Under the pieces are notes generated by a model. It ran no database searches. It had not been told where the DNA came from and saw nothing but the letters and a program-made list of their open reading frames with translations. Both the position numbers and the translations under genes were made by a program. Shown piece by piece: positions 55,538 to 63,336 of a stretch of 64,000 bases of DNA. The stretch's first letter is position 1. Each line of letters starts with the position of its first letter. The stretch is from the NCBI GenBank assembly GCA_050291725.1, contig JBNKKH010000021.1, positions 52,628-116,627 on the forward strand. Direction: 5' to 3'. The DNA is from JAAGZL01 sp050291725. Its GTDB lineage: Bacteria; Pseudomonadota; Gammaproteobacteria; Chromatiales; Chromatiaceae.

Positions 55538-55786
55538 ATGGCATACAAAAATGAAGAATTAAGCATTGATCAATCAACACTGATACATGAAGAACTATCA
55601 TTTAGGCATGACTTCGAGGTCATTTTGGACACTGATATAAACCATGACCTAAATGTACTTAATTACAACTGGTATCCCCTCAATGACGGTGCAGCCCCCA
55701 AAGACCAGCCTATTGCTTCCTGCCTTGGCCTCAAGTGGCTAGGCGTTCCTGATAGCTCAGATAATAAGCCCACCCCACTCTCTTAG
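55538..55786 (+). CDS. Small acidic protein of unknown function
   Basis: 82 residues, not recognised. ACAGGACTTGTGACATG supplies a ribosome site (AGGA). The N-terminal half is acidic and probably helical or extended (ELSFRHDFEVILDTDINHD). The rest has several prolines and one cysteine. It lies between the recombinase and RNase HI on the same strand. The 243-base gap before it has no clear feature. Confidence 0.55.
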   Translation: MAYKNEELSIDQSTLIHEELSFRHDFEVILDTDINHDLNVLNYNWYPLNDGAAPKDQPIASCLGLKWLGVPDSSDNKPTPLS

Positions 55787-55853
55787 TGGTTAACACACGC
55801 CTTAGGATGAATTGATCATCCATGACACACAATAAACTGGAGAGCATAATAAC

Positions 55854-56330
55854 ATGATTGAGATTTATACTGATGGCGCATGCCGTGGAAACCAGCACTC
55901 AACAAATATGGGTGGCTGGGGATATGTAATTGAAAACAGAGCAACAGGCAAGAAACGACACTGCTGGGGCCATGAGGCCAACACCACGAATAACCGCATG
56001 GAAATGATGGCAGCTATTAAAGGGCTAACAGCCATACGTAATGGCTCTAGGACTGATGTGACTATCTACTCTGACTCAAACCTTGTGATTAAGGGCATGA
56101 CTGAGTGGATTGACGGCTGGAAGGCTAAGGGCTGGAAGAACGCAAGTAAGAAGCCAGTGGAGAACAAAGACCTATGGTTAAAACTAGATGAGCTGAGTGC
56201 CCTACATAATGTCACTTGGCACCATGTGAAGGGTCATAATGGCAATGAGGGCAATGAGATAGCTGACCAACTGGCTAATCGTGGAGCTGATGGTCACCAG
56301 GGGAAAAAGGATTTCCCAGGTGATGACTAA
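55854..56330 (+). CDS. rnhA: Ribonuclease HI
   Basis: A 158-residue type 1 RNase H that cuts RNA in RNA-DNA hybrids. The four catalytic acids are visible: D7 (IYTDGAC), E50 (NNRMEMMAA), D74 (IYSDSN) and D138 (NEIADQLANRGA), with the loop histidine H128 in HHVKGHNGNEGN. It is full length and appears active. Chromosomes have their own rnhA, so a copy inside an element next to a polymerase-like gene suggests primer removal or control of R-loop priming. Confidence 0.94.
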   Translation: MIEIYTDGACRGNQHSTNMGGWGYVIENRATGKKRHCWGHEANTTNNRMEMMAAIKGLTAIRNGSRTDVTIYSDSNLVIKGMTEWIDGWKAKGWKNASKKPVENKDLWLKLDELSALHNVTWHHVKGHNGNEGNEIADQLANRGADGHQGKKDFPGDD

Positions 56331-56356
56331 TATAGCTAGCTTAAGATAAGCATGGC

Positions 56357-56396
56357 GGACACCTCAAGGTAAGAGAGACCGTATCTTGGGGTGTTC
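56357..56396 (+). other. Strong hairpin downstream of RNase HI gene
   Basis: GGACACCTCAAG (56357-56368) pairs with CTTGGGGTGTTC (56385-56396) over 12 positions with two wobbles. There is no T-run, so it is not a standard terminator. It resembles the hairpin at 58943-58992 in stem sequence and may be an RNA-processing or protein-binding site. Confidence 0.5.
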
Positions 56397-56481
56397 ATCT
56401 GCTGTGACGTTTATCGTTGTTGACTTTCGTTACGGATGTCTACAGTTACACAAAGAACAAGGTTACTAGAGAATTGCATTT

Positions 56482-57201
56482 ATGACTGATGACAATAAGA
56501 AAATGTGTCAACACTGCAAAACTGAAACTGAAGAGGACGGGAAAGAGTACACATGGTGTCCCGTAGATTGTCTTCCTGTAGGCGGTAAGTTTGACGCCAG
56601 GGTCTATTCATACATAGCTTATGCTGGCGGATATCCTGAGGGAACCACACAACCAAAAATAACCAAAGCTCTTGGCTCTTCCCGACAACAAGTAAACCGT
56701 TCAATAATTAAGCTACTCGATAGAAATCTAATATTTTCTGCTCCCAATTATTTTGGAAGTATTTCATACACAACTGATATTGAGGAAACACGTCAAGATG
56801 TACCAAAAACATGTATTGATACTAAGACAGTTATCCAAACAGCTATACAAGCATTAGTAAAACTCTCAGATGACCCAAAGAACATACTCGGGAATGGCTA
56901 CTTACGTGTTAATAATATTGAACGGTTCTTTGAAGAAGTAGTAATAGAATTAGCATTGAGAATCGATCCAGAGTTAAGTAGCAATGACGTTATCATTATA
57001 TACAACACTATCCATCCAATTATGCGCAAAGCTAACGAAGTACGCCGCCACTGGCAGAAGAATAAGCACCTCTTACGCCACATTAAGGCACATAGAGTTA
57101 AAGCTGATGATGGGAGCATTAAGCATGTCCCTGAACACTGGGCTGTCAATGTAAAGCCACTTAGGAAAATAAAGCTTACCGACAATGAATACCTACAGTA
57201 A
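56482..57201 (+). CDS. Zinc-finger / winged-helix protein of unknown function
   Basis: A 239-residue protein. A four-cysteine site opens it (C9, C12, C26, C30). A winged-helix-like region follows (TTQPKITKALGSSRQQVNRSIIKLLDRNLI, about residues 53-82). The C-terminus is helical and basic (MRKANEVRRHWQKNKHLLRHI). It precedes the polymerase-like gene by 84 bases, so it may be an origin-binding or replication initiation partner. That is inference; I do not recognise the family. Confidence 0.6.
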   Translation: MTDDNKKMCQHCKTETEEDGKEYTWCPVDCLPVGGKFDARVYSYIAYAGGYPEGTTQPKITKALGSSRQQVNRSIIKLLDRNLIFSAPNYFGSISYTTDIEETRQDVPKTCIDTKTVIQTAIQALVKLSDDPKNILGNGYLRVNNIERFFEEVVIELALRIDPELSSNDVIIIYNTIHPIMRKANEVRRHWQKNKHLLRHIKAHRVKADDGSIKHVPEHWAVNVKPLRKIKLTDNEYLQ

Positions 57202-57285
57202 CCTAGGTATCTATACGTCTACCTAAGCCTCATACACATCATTAATTACTAATAACAATATAACTACAGTGGAGCTTATAGTCTC

Positions 57286-58665
57286 TTGTGTATAACTAAT
57301 AGTAACTTAGTATCAATAAGCCATGACTTAGAACTACCCCCAAAGTTCCCCCATGAAAAACTAAAATGGAATGGTCAATGGTCAAAGAAACTAGCCACAT
57401 TCCCAGGCACAGATAATCAACCATCAAATCAACTTGAGGTTTGGACATTACGCCCGAATAAGCAGCTTGGGCTTGGAGGTCTACCAGTAGACAAACTATT
57501 AAATGTCTTGTTTCCAAGTCTGGGACACAGAGGTATAAAGGCTCGTCACCAAGCTCTTCAATGTACAGTACTCGCCTCAACACAGGCGTTATGTAGCCTA
57601 AAACGACCTAACCGAGTAAATGGCTTTATTTCCCCAACAAACACCACCCAGCCAGCCGCAGTTAAACGCTACAAGCAATGTGATTTCAGTGATCAAGTAT
57701 TAGCAAAGGTACTTACTCAGCTGATGACTATTGGCTTCCTTAAAGTCCACAAAGGATTCAAGAACGGTGATTATCCAAAAGGAGTCACGACACTATGGAT
57801 TCCTACTAGGCAGTTTTATAACTGGCTATCACAGCACCTAGATAATCTGGTTGTAACCACATTTAGAGATGACATCGAACCTCTTATCCTGAGAGACAAT
57901 AACAAGACGTTAATGGATTACACAGACACACCAGATACCCATGCTATGCGTGAACGTCTTGTAGCCGCTAACGCTCTTAGAACAGCCCACACTTGGACTT
58001 ATCATCCTATTGAGGAGGATAGAGAAACCAAAGATGGCTGGCAGTTCAAAGAAGGACTGCAATGCATACAAATCCCGTCTCACTGGTTAGTTTGTCGCCG
58101 TATATTTAAGGGTGACTTTGAGACTGGAGGGCGGTTCACCTGCAAAGCACAGCAAGAATTACGCAAAGTTCAGAGAGAGACAATCTATATTGATAATGAA
58201 CCTACCATCGAACTTGATTTCAAGAGTATGCAACCACGAATGATTTACCACCTCAAGGGATTAGAAGCGCCAGAAGATTGCTATACATCTACTTTGATGG
58301 ACAGAGTCACAGCAAAACAGGTTTCCCTGATATGTCTTAATGCAAAGGACTTAAAGGAAGCTATGGGAGCGGTACGTCTAAAATGCAAAGTGTCCACAGA
58401 AGATGCGCACAAGTATATTGAGTCATTTAGTCAAAGACACAGTGCCATTGCTGATTGGTTCTTTTCATCCTCATGGGGCCGACTTCAACACCTTGAAAGC
58501 CAGATAACAGACTCAGCACTTCATCAAGCAACCCAGAAGGGTATTCCTGTCCTGCCAATACATGACAGTTATATCACTAAGACGCGATACGTTATTGATC
58601 TACGAGACATCCTCAAGGATACATATAGGAAGTATCTCCAGGCCGACCCGGTATTGTCTTGGTAG
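57286..58665 (+). CDS. Protein with family-A polymerase-like palm motifs
   Basis: A 459-residue protein read from a TTG at 57286 (GGAG 11 bases upstream); no ATG lies in frame near the N-terminus. The C-terminal half shows, in order, FKGDFETGGRF (274-284); IELDFKSMQPRMIYHL (308-323), like motif A of PolA (D-Y-S-x-I-E-x-R) with D311 and R318; DRVTAKQVSLICLNA (339-353), like motif B with R340 and K344; and LPIHDSYI (423-430), like motif C, with H426-D427-S428 as in T7 RNA polymerase. Order and spacing fit a reduced polymerase palm. The N-terminal ~200 residues are unassigned and could bind DNA. Likely a replicative or priming polymerase of the element, but activity is unproven. Confidence 0.6.
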   Translation: MCITNSNLVSISHDLELPPKFPHEKLKWNGQWSKKLATFPGTDNQPSNQLEVWTLRPNKQLGLGGLPVDKLLNVLFPSLGHRGIKARHQALQCTVLASTQALCSLKRPNRVNGFISPTNTTQPAAVKRYKQCDFSDQVLAKVLTQLMTIGFLKVHKGFKNGDYPKGVTTLWIPTRQFYNWLSQHLDNLVVTTFRDDIEPLILRDNNKTLMDYTDTPDTHAMRERLVAANALRTAHTWTYHPIEEDRETKDGWQFKEGLQCIQIPSHWLVCRRIFKGDFETGGRFTCKAQQELRKVQRETIYIDNEPTIELDFKSMQPRMIYHLKGLEAPEDCYTSTLMDRVTAKQVSLICLNAKDLKEAMGAVRLKCKVSTEDAHKYIESFSQRHSAIADWFFSSSWGRLQHLESQITDSALHQATQKGIPVLPIHDSYITKTRYVIDLRDILKDTYRKYLQADPVLSW

Positions 58666-58698
58666 ATCACCTTCTATGCTCTCCGATAGTTAACCCGC

Positions 58699-58726
58699 CC
58701 CTTAGGAGAAGTGAAAAGGGTTTTCT
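58699..58726 (+). terminator. Probable intrinsic terminator after the polymerase-like gene
   Basis: CCCTT (58699-58703) pairs with AAGGG (58716-58720), followed by TTTTCT. It starts 33 bases after the stop codon. The stem is short, so efficiency is uncertain. Confidence 0.45.
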
Positions 58727-59034
58727 AAGCAGGAATGCGAACCGAGCAGAAAGACAGCTTAATTTTACATAAGGCTGTCATTCCGCTCACCCCGCACACT
58801 CTCAGTCAGAAATCTATATTGAATATCTTATACACAGGGTATTCCACGTAGTCATTTGACTATATCTGGCATGTCTCTCTCCTAGTTATTCATAAGCACT
58901 CAACTCCATTCAGTGCATGAGTGTTTATGGTCCTGTAAGACGCACCAAGACAACCTCTGAACCATCAAATGTTCTTAGGGTGTCTTGTGGTGTGCCGGGA
59001 GAATTGCATGCTTTCTAAAAGTTAACGCCCTAGA
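58727..59034 (+). other. Structured non-coding region (possible origin or RNA)
   Basis: No ORF fits here. Nested inverted repeats are present: GACAGC/GCTGTC at 58753-58758 and 58774-58779 with outer GGAAT/ATTCC arms; CACTCA/TGAGTG around 58900-58925; and a long interrupted hairpin at 58943-58992 (AAGACA/TGTCTT, CCT/AGG, GAAC/GTTC, outer CACC/GGTG). An AT-rich stretch lies near 58810-58835. Candidates are a replication origin, a regulatory RNA or RNA-processing sites. Confidence 0.45.
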
Positions 59035-59038
59035 CATC

Positions 59039-59067
59039 ACGACCATTATTCATAGGTCGTTTTTTTT
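59039..59067 (+). terminator. Intrinsic terminator upstream of the RHH gene
   Basis: ACGACC (59039-59044) pairs with GGTCGT (59055-59060), followed by an eight-T run (59060-59067). A textbook rho-independent terminator that would end transcripts from the structured region before the small RHH gene. Confidence 0.8.
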
Positions 59068-59093
59068 GGGTTAACGTATTTACGAGGCAATCA

Positions 59094-59273
59094 ATGTTAA
59101 ACAAAGCAATCGGGTTTAGACCCACAGATGACATTCTAAAACGTGTCACCACCTATCGCTTAGACACCCAGAAAGCCAATGGAGGCTCCCCTACTACTAT
59201 GACCGATATTCTTCAGTCGCTTGTAGATAAGCAACTAGCTACTGAGGGTTATCCGTCTAAGGATAACTTATAA
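59094..59273 (+). CDS. Small ribbon-helix-helix-like protein
   Basis: A 59-residue protein starting MLNKAIGFRPTDDILKRV, with GAGG seven bases before the ATG. The pattern of a short strand (IGFRPTDD), a helix (DILKRVTTYRLDTQK) and a second helix (TMTDILQSLVDKQLATEG) fits a CopG/Arc ribbon-helix-helix DNA-binding fold. It probably dimerises and regulates or partitions the element. It starts just after a strong terminator. Confidence 0.65.
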   Translation: MLNKAIGFRPTDDILKRVTTYRLDTQKANGGSPTTMTDILQSLVDKQLATEGYPSKDNL

Positions 59274-59342
59274 CAAACCATTAACTAGAGTGTTCACGAA
59301 CTCCGAGTAATCATCTACGTGAGAACCTCCATAGGAAACCAA

Positions 59343-59522
59343 ATGAAAGGAAAAGGTAATAACCGAGAACTAGAGGTTCTCGCAAGGTCACTTGGCCATG
59401 AATATGGCTTCTTCAATAGAGATACTAAGAAAAAGCTATCGGACACACTGCCGCCATATCCTGGACACGACAAAAAGAAAAGCAAGGTGGAGAATGAATA
59501 TACACAACATAAAAACTGGTGA
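59343..59522 (+). CDS. Small basic protein of unknown function
   Basis: A 59-residue lysine-rich protein beginning MKGKGNNRELEVLARSLGHE, with AGGAAA upstream of the ATG (an earlier GTG at 59319 is less well placed). Not recognised. The next gene starts inside it in another frame, with its own ribosome site. Confidence 0.5.
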   Translation: MKGKGNNRELEVLARSLGHEYGFFNRDTKKKLSDTLPPYPGHDKKKSKVENEYTQHKNW

Positions 59523-59703
59523 CGTAGGGATACTTCTTGAGGACTCACTGCTACCTAATGAGAAAAATCTAGTCATTAAGCTTCGAGCAAATAAGACACC
59601 AGATAACGAGATAGCTGAACAAATAATCTCTAGCAGAGAGTCTCGTGAACACTTAACTCTAGAGCAAATAGAATATGGGATAGATCATGCGATACGGAGA
59701 TGA
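59494..59703 (+). CDS. Small protein of unknown function
   Basis: A 69-residue protein starting MNIHNIKTGDVGILLEDS, with GGTGGAG just upstream. It overlaps the previous gene by 29 bases and the next by 17, a packed arrangement typical of phages and plasmids. The C-terminal half (NEIAEQIISSRESREHLTLE) is probably helical. Family unknown. Confidence 0.55.
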   Translation: MNIHNIKTGDVGILLEDSLLPNEKNLVIKLRANKTPDNEIAEQIISSRESREHLTLEQIEYGIDHAIRR

Positions 59704-60655
59704 AGGCAGCAAGAAACTAATGGCTAAACTTATAGAGGCACATGGAAGAAAGATACCTGATGGTCATATCTTATGCAGCGTCTCTGGGTGTAACAGTTGG
59801 ATAAACCACAAGTCAAAATATTGCAATAAACACAGGGAAGCGACCAAGCGACATGGTCACCCTCTAGCGACTCCTCTCAAGTACCCTAAGCACTCTGATC
59901 ACATCAAGTATGCCCGTGCCGCGCTATCAGTTATCAGAAAGACACCTGAGGGTAAGGAAGCTATTAACAAGGCCATAGAACACATTCAGAAGCTTCTCAG
60001 AGACTCCTATGACCATCTTCCACGCAATCCTTACGACCACCTTAATTGGACCAAGCAAGAGACTACAGGGACTTTCTATTGCAACCTAGCAGAACATAAG
60101 GTTAACCCTTCCAAGTTCCTAGAGAGAATCACTGCAACTCTTGTAGCCTACTCTAAAGGATTCCATAAATTCTATAGTTATAAGCAGCTCCAGTATTCAC
60201 TTAGCCGCGCTGTACTCTCGCTGGCCCCTAGACCGCTGGTATGGTCTAACAATAAGAATGAATGGGTTGTAAGGCAAAGGATACCTAAAGATGCCCTTGA
60301 GTCTCTTGGGGAATGGGCTATGTATCACATGGCGCCAATAGAGAGACGAATCGAACAGAACCATCAAGACATCATGAAAGTGATGATCAAGAGAAAGGAG
60401 TTAGGGGCGAAAAGGAAGAGGAACCCTAAGTTCACCACCCTATTCAAGAAGTATCGTTACGAGAATGGTGATATAGCGTGGAGAGGACGCAGGGTTAGAC
60501 CTGACGGCACTACTTATGATCCGTTAAGTGGTGGACTTGTGTCAGCGGGGATGTCTCCTAAGAAGCTATTAGCTGAAGCCGAGAGGGAGGCAGGGCCTAG
60601 CAGGAATAAACCTAAGGGCAAGGTTATTACTAGAGAGACCATTAGTGGACCATAG
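59687..60655 (+). CDS. Zinc-finger protein of unknown function (phage/plasmid type)
   Basis: A 322-residue basic protein. Near the N-terminus, C30-x4-C35-x10-C46-x2-H49 followed by KRHGHP resembles the short zinc motif (C-x4-C...YC-x2-H...R-H-G-x-P) found in phage proteins and HNH-associated DNA-binding proteins. The middle is helical. The C-terminus (RYENGDIAWRGRRVRPDGTT) is rich in Arg and Gly. ATG at 59687 overlaps the previous gene; ATG at 59720 is possible. It is the last plus-strand gene of the module, converging on the MBL operon. Nucleic-acid binding is likely, the rest unknown. Confidence 0.6.
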   Translation: MRYGDEGSKKLMAKLIEAHGRKIPDGHILCSVSGCNSWINHKSKYCNKHREATKRHGHPLATPLKYPKHSDHIKYARAALSVIRKTPEGKEAINKAIEHIQKLLRDSYDHLPRNPYDHLNWTKQETTGTFYCNLAEHKVNPSKFLERITATLVAYSKGFHKFYSYKQLQYSLSRAVLSLAPRPLVWSNNKNEWVVRQRIPKDALESLGEWAMYHMAPIERRIEQNHQDIMKVMIKRKELGAKRKRNPKFTTLFKKYRYENGDIAWRGRRVRPDGTTYDPLSGGLVSAGMSPKKLLAEAEREAGPSRNKPKGKVITRETISGP

Positions 60656-60664
60656 GTCTCAGGT

Positions 60665-60685
60665 GTGCCCATTTCGGACATTAGC
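60665..60685. repeat. Direct repeat flanking the three-gene operon, left copy
   Basis: The 21-base sequence beginning GTGCCCATTTCGGACA recurs at 63245-63265 in the same orientation with one difference (T/C at position 17). The two copies enclose exactly the minus-strand operon at 60719-63075. Poorly conserved AAATGCG-CC-CTTTT follows each copy. Confidence 0.7.
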
Positions 60686-60718
60686 GTCGAAAAAAATGCG
60701 CCCCCTTTTCCCTAGTTT

Positions 60719-61828
60719 CTAAATGCCTAAAATATCGTAAGATCCCCTGTATGGACAAGCCATATCATATTCAGACTGAACAGAAAGAACTCCATTACTA
60801 TCTATTTTAATAATGATATCGCCCTGACAAGGTTGTGACTTTTTACCAGGTATTTCTGCCATAACACGATTGATAAAGAGCCGCAAGTTAGGGTCAAGTG
60901 AGTCATCAAATATTTCGCTTTGCTCATAGTTGCGAGAACAATTTACTGACAGATTAGTACAATACGGTAATATTCCTAACGCCTCTAAATTTTTTATAAC
61001 TGTCTGATGAGGATGCTTCTTTCCATTTGCTGATATGAATGCATATTTGTCATCACAATTTGAAAATAAGTATTTCAAAACAATTTGTCGACAATCTTTT
61101 TTAGAACCGTGATGTGGTAATTTAGTGGCGATAGCATTTAATTTTCGCCTTCTCCTTCCATTGTCTTTACGATGCCTTATCCAATTATTATATGTTGCAT
61201 CGCCACCCAATATTATTTCATGCCCTTTATATATAACCTTGATTGCTAGGCTCAATTCATTAAGGTCTTTGTTTGCAATAATATCCATTGATCCTTCTTC
61301 AATGAGTCGATAATAATCACCTTTTGCAGAAGCATATGGAAGCAACGCCTGGAACGTAACATCCTCAAACCCAGTTACTGGTATTGTGTTTTCAAATCCC
61401 ACTAACTCTTCCCACTTTTCAATACCTAGATTGTGTTTTAACTCATAAAGAAGCTTCACATACTCTGTTGCACTAGAAACAGCTAGAGGACTATCCGATG
61501 CATTTATTAATTTTTGGTATGTTTCAGCAATTTTCTTTAATTGATTTGTTTTACTTAAGGCGAGGGGGAAACTGTAAAAGTTATCAATTGAACTGCTGTA
61601 ATGCTGAAGGATATCGAGAAGACCTCTGTAATGATCAGCGTGGGGATGTGTCAGTGCTATAAAATTAATTCTATTAGCATTGAGTGACTTTAATTTTTTT
61701 AATGCCGCTGGTTCCTCACCTTTGTAACGATTTGAGTCTATTACGGCAAATGAACTTGTACCATCCGACTGATGCTCCAAAAGAATGGAGTCACCCTGGT
61801 CAACATTCAGGATATGAATTTTTAGCAA
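60719..61828 (-). CDS. ComEC-like metallo-beta-lactamase-fold hydrolase
   Basis: A 369-residue soluble protein starting at a TTG (61828). IHILNVDQGDSILLEH (4-19) is the typical start of the ComEC/Rec2-type MBL domain. The metal motif is TH-x-H-x-DH: H61, H63, D65, H66. EIILGGDATYNN and KLPHHGSKKD supply the later metal and active-site residues. There are no membrane segments, unlike true ComEC. Stand-alone members may be nucleases or phosphodiesterases, and several occur in defence islands. The third gene of an operon, 12 bases after the 152-residue gene. Substrate unknown. Confidence 0.82.
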   Translation of the reverse strand: MLKIHILNVDQGDSILLEHQSDGTSSFAVIDSNRYKGEEPAALKKLKSLNANRINFIALTHPHADHYRGLLDILQHYSSSIDNFYSFPLALSKTNQLKKIAETYQKLINASDSPLAVSSATEYVKLLYELKHNLGIEKWEELVGFENTIPVTGFEDVTFQALLPYASAKGDYYRLIEEGSMDIIANKDLNELSLAIKVIYKGHEIILGGDATYNNWIRHRKDNGRRRRKLNAIATKLPHHGSKKDCRQIVLKYLFSNCDDKYAFISANGKKHPHQTVIKNLEALGILPYCTNLSVNCSRNYEQSEIFDDSLDPNLRLFINRVMAEIPGKKSQPCQGDIIIKIDSNGVLSVQSEYDMACPYRGSYDILGI

Positions 61829-61840
61829 ACTATTAGTGCG

Positions 61841-62299
61841 TTACAGCTTATCAATAATTGTCTGGACAGCTGCTCTCTCAGCAGCAAACGCCCCTGGGTC
61901 TACTTCTCTACTTGTAACTACCGGCTTTCGAAATCCAGACTCATTAATCATTGACAGTTTAAACGGATAAGCGTAATGGATTTCCTCAGGGAATAAACTA
62001 TTGGGTAGGTTTATATGCACAGTAAAACCAGACTCTGGTTGAATCTCACAAACCACGTAATCATCATGTATCTCCAATACCGTGCCATTAACCTCATTGG
62101 TTGTAAAAGCAGGCGTGGTTTCCTGGCTTGATGTAGTTGTCTGCCTGGGAGTGGTTTTCTCTTGTCCAGTTGAAATCCTAGACCCAATCTCACGTACAGC
62201 ATTCTCGTCTAGAATTTTATCGGTACATGTCTTATCGTTACCACTAAGACTCTGAACAGAACGGTAATAACCTTCAACATTGGATTCTGTACGATTCAT
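61841..62299 (-). CDS. Small protein with C-terminal beta-rich domain, unknown
   Basis: A 152-residue protein with AGGGAA before its ATG. The first ~75 residues are polar, Thr/Ser/Gln rich and probably disordered (GQEKTTPRQTTTSSQETTP). The rest (NGTVLEIHDDYVVCEI, then GFTVHINLPNSLFPEE) alternates like a small SH3 or OB barrel. It may be a linker or adaptor between the other two operon products. Family not recognised. Confidence 0.6.
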   Translation of the reverse strand: MNRTESNVEGYYRSVQSLSGNDKTCTDKILDENAVREIGSRISTGQEKTTPRQTTTSSQETTPAFTTNEVNGTVLEIHDDYVVCEIQPESGFTVHINLPNSLFPEEIHYAYPFKLSMINESGFRKPVVTSREVDPGAFAAERAAVQTIIDKL

Positions 62300-62325
62300 T
62301 ATGAATTCCCTATTTTCCTGATATA

Positions 62326-63075
62326 TTAAGTGTCACTTTTACTGGCAATGTCAGAATCTATTTTTGTTATTAATTTCTTAGCTGTATTTAACAATGGTTT
62401 GTACCACTTATTCATGGCCACTTCAGCTAAAGATAAATTCTTCTCGTAGAAGTCCAAATCGATAATATGGTCATAGCCAGTTTGCTCTGAAAAATTATCG
62501 GCAAAGTGCTCTAAATATTTAGAAATATTTTCATCGGCCCTTATAGGCCCAGACTTAAAGTTGTAACTCAACCCATCCTCATCCATCCTCTCAAATGAGA
62601 GGCCATAATCATTTGGCGTCCCTAATGTTTCCCGCACAATCGATAAATAACCTGGATCAAACAAAGCATTATAAGTCGCCACAATAGCGTCAGAATCCCT
62701 TAGCTTACTGAAGTTCAGTATACGAAATCCAGATCTAACTACCTCTTCAATCTTAAATTCTTTACGAAGAGCATCGGTAATTCTCAATAACTCCGTAAAT
62801 GAAAGATATGATGATAAGTCATCAATGTCTACACCAGGAACACACTCAAATGTTGCGAACATATTTGTCGGCTCAACAGTAATTTGTCGCAATAATTTAT
62901 CATCATTTGACTTGTAGATTTTCGATATACCACGTCTCTGCTGATTCTCTCTTTTCTCACTGAAGAACTCATCATTCGACTCTAAATCCAAGATCTTCAT
63001 AACATGACCAGGTCGGTCATAAATATCGTAATTCAGATCATAATCAAGCCTAAAAATCAGCTTACATATAGGCAT
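62326..63075 (-). CDS. Protein of unknown function, first gene of the MBL operon
   Basis: A 249-residue protein with GAGG upstream of the ATG. Not recognised. The mixed alpha/beta pattern (KLIFRLDYDLNYDIYD; NMFATFECVPGVDIDDLSSY; RSGFRILNFSKL) loosely recalls the sporadically distributed TIGR04255-type proteins, but I cannot confirm this. There is no signal peptide, membrane helix or clear catalytic motif. It is 26 bases from the next gene, which implies co-transcription. Confidence 0.6.
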   Translation of the reverse strand: MPICKLIFRLDYDLNYDIYDRPGHVMKILDLESNDEFFSEKRENQQRRGISKIYKSNDDKLLRQITVEPTNMFATFECVPGVDIDDLSSYLSFTELLRITDALRKEFKIEEVVRSGFRILNFSKLRDSDAIVATYNALFDPGYLSIVRETLGTPNDYGLSFERMDEDGLSYNFKSGPIRADENISKYLEHFADNFSEQTGYDHIIDLDFYEKNLSLAEVAMNKWYKPLLNTAKKLITKIDSDIASKSDT

Positions 63076-63244
63076 TAAGAACCTCAGCTTTTAAATAACA
63101 TTATAAAAAAACGAAAAACGGCTTTGGATCATACTTCAATGTAGCCATATATAGCAATAACCCCACTTAATCACGGAGATAATTGCGTTTATAGTGTTGT
63201 ATCCAATGTCAGCTTATGGCCGATAGTGACTATTAGTCTGTGTC

Positions 63245-63265
63245 GTGCCCATTTCGGACACTAGC
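63245..63265. repeat. Direct repeat flanking the three-gene operon, right copy
   Basis: Matches the 60665-60685 copy at 20 of 21 positions in the same orientation, 170 bases upstream of the operon's first start codon. The 261-base gap that contains it (63076-63336) also carries the presumed operon promoter, which I could not assign to clear boxes. Confidence 0.7.
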
Positions 63266-63336
63266 TCAAAACTAACCTGCGAACATAAATGCGTCCTTTT
63301 ACTGTTCCTTTTACCGTTACAGCACAGGTGTAATTG

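Noticed and set aside
62011..62202. 63-codon minus-strand frame inside the 152-residue gene
   Set aside because: It shares the strand but is out of frame with a better-supported gene that has its own ribosome site and operon spacing.
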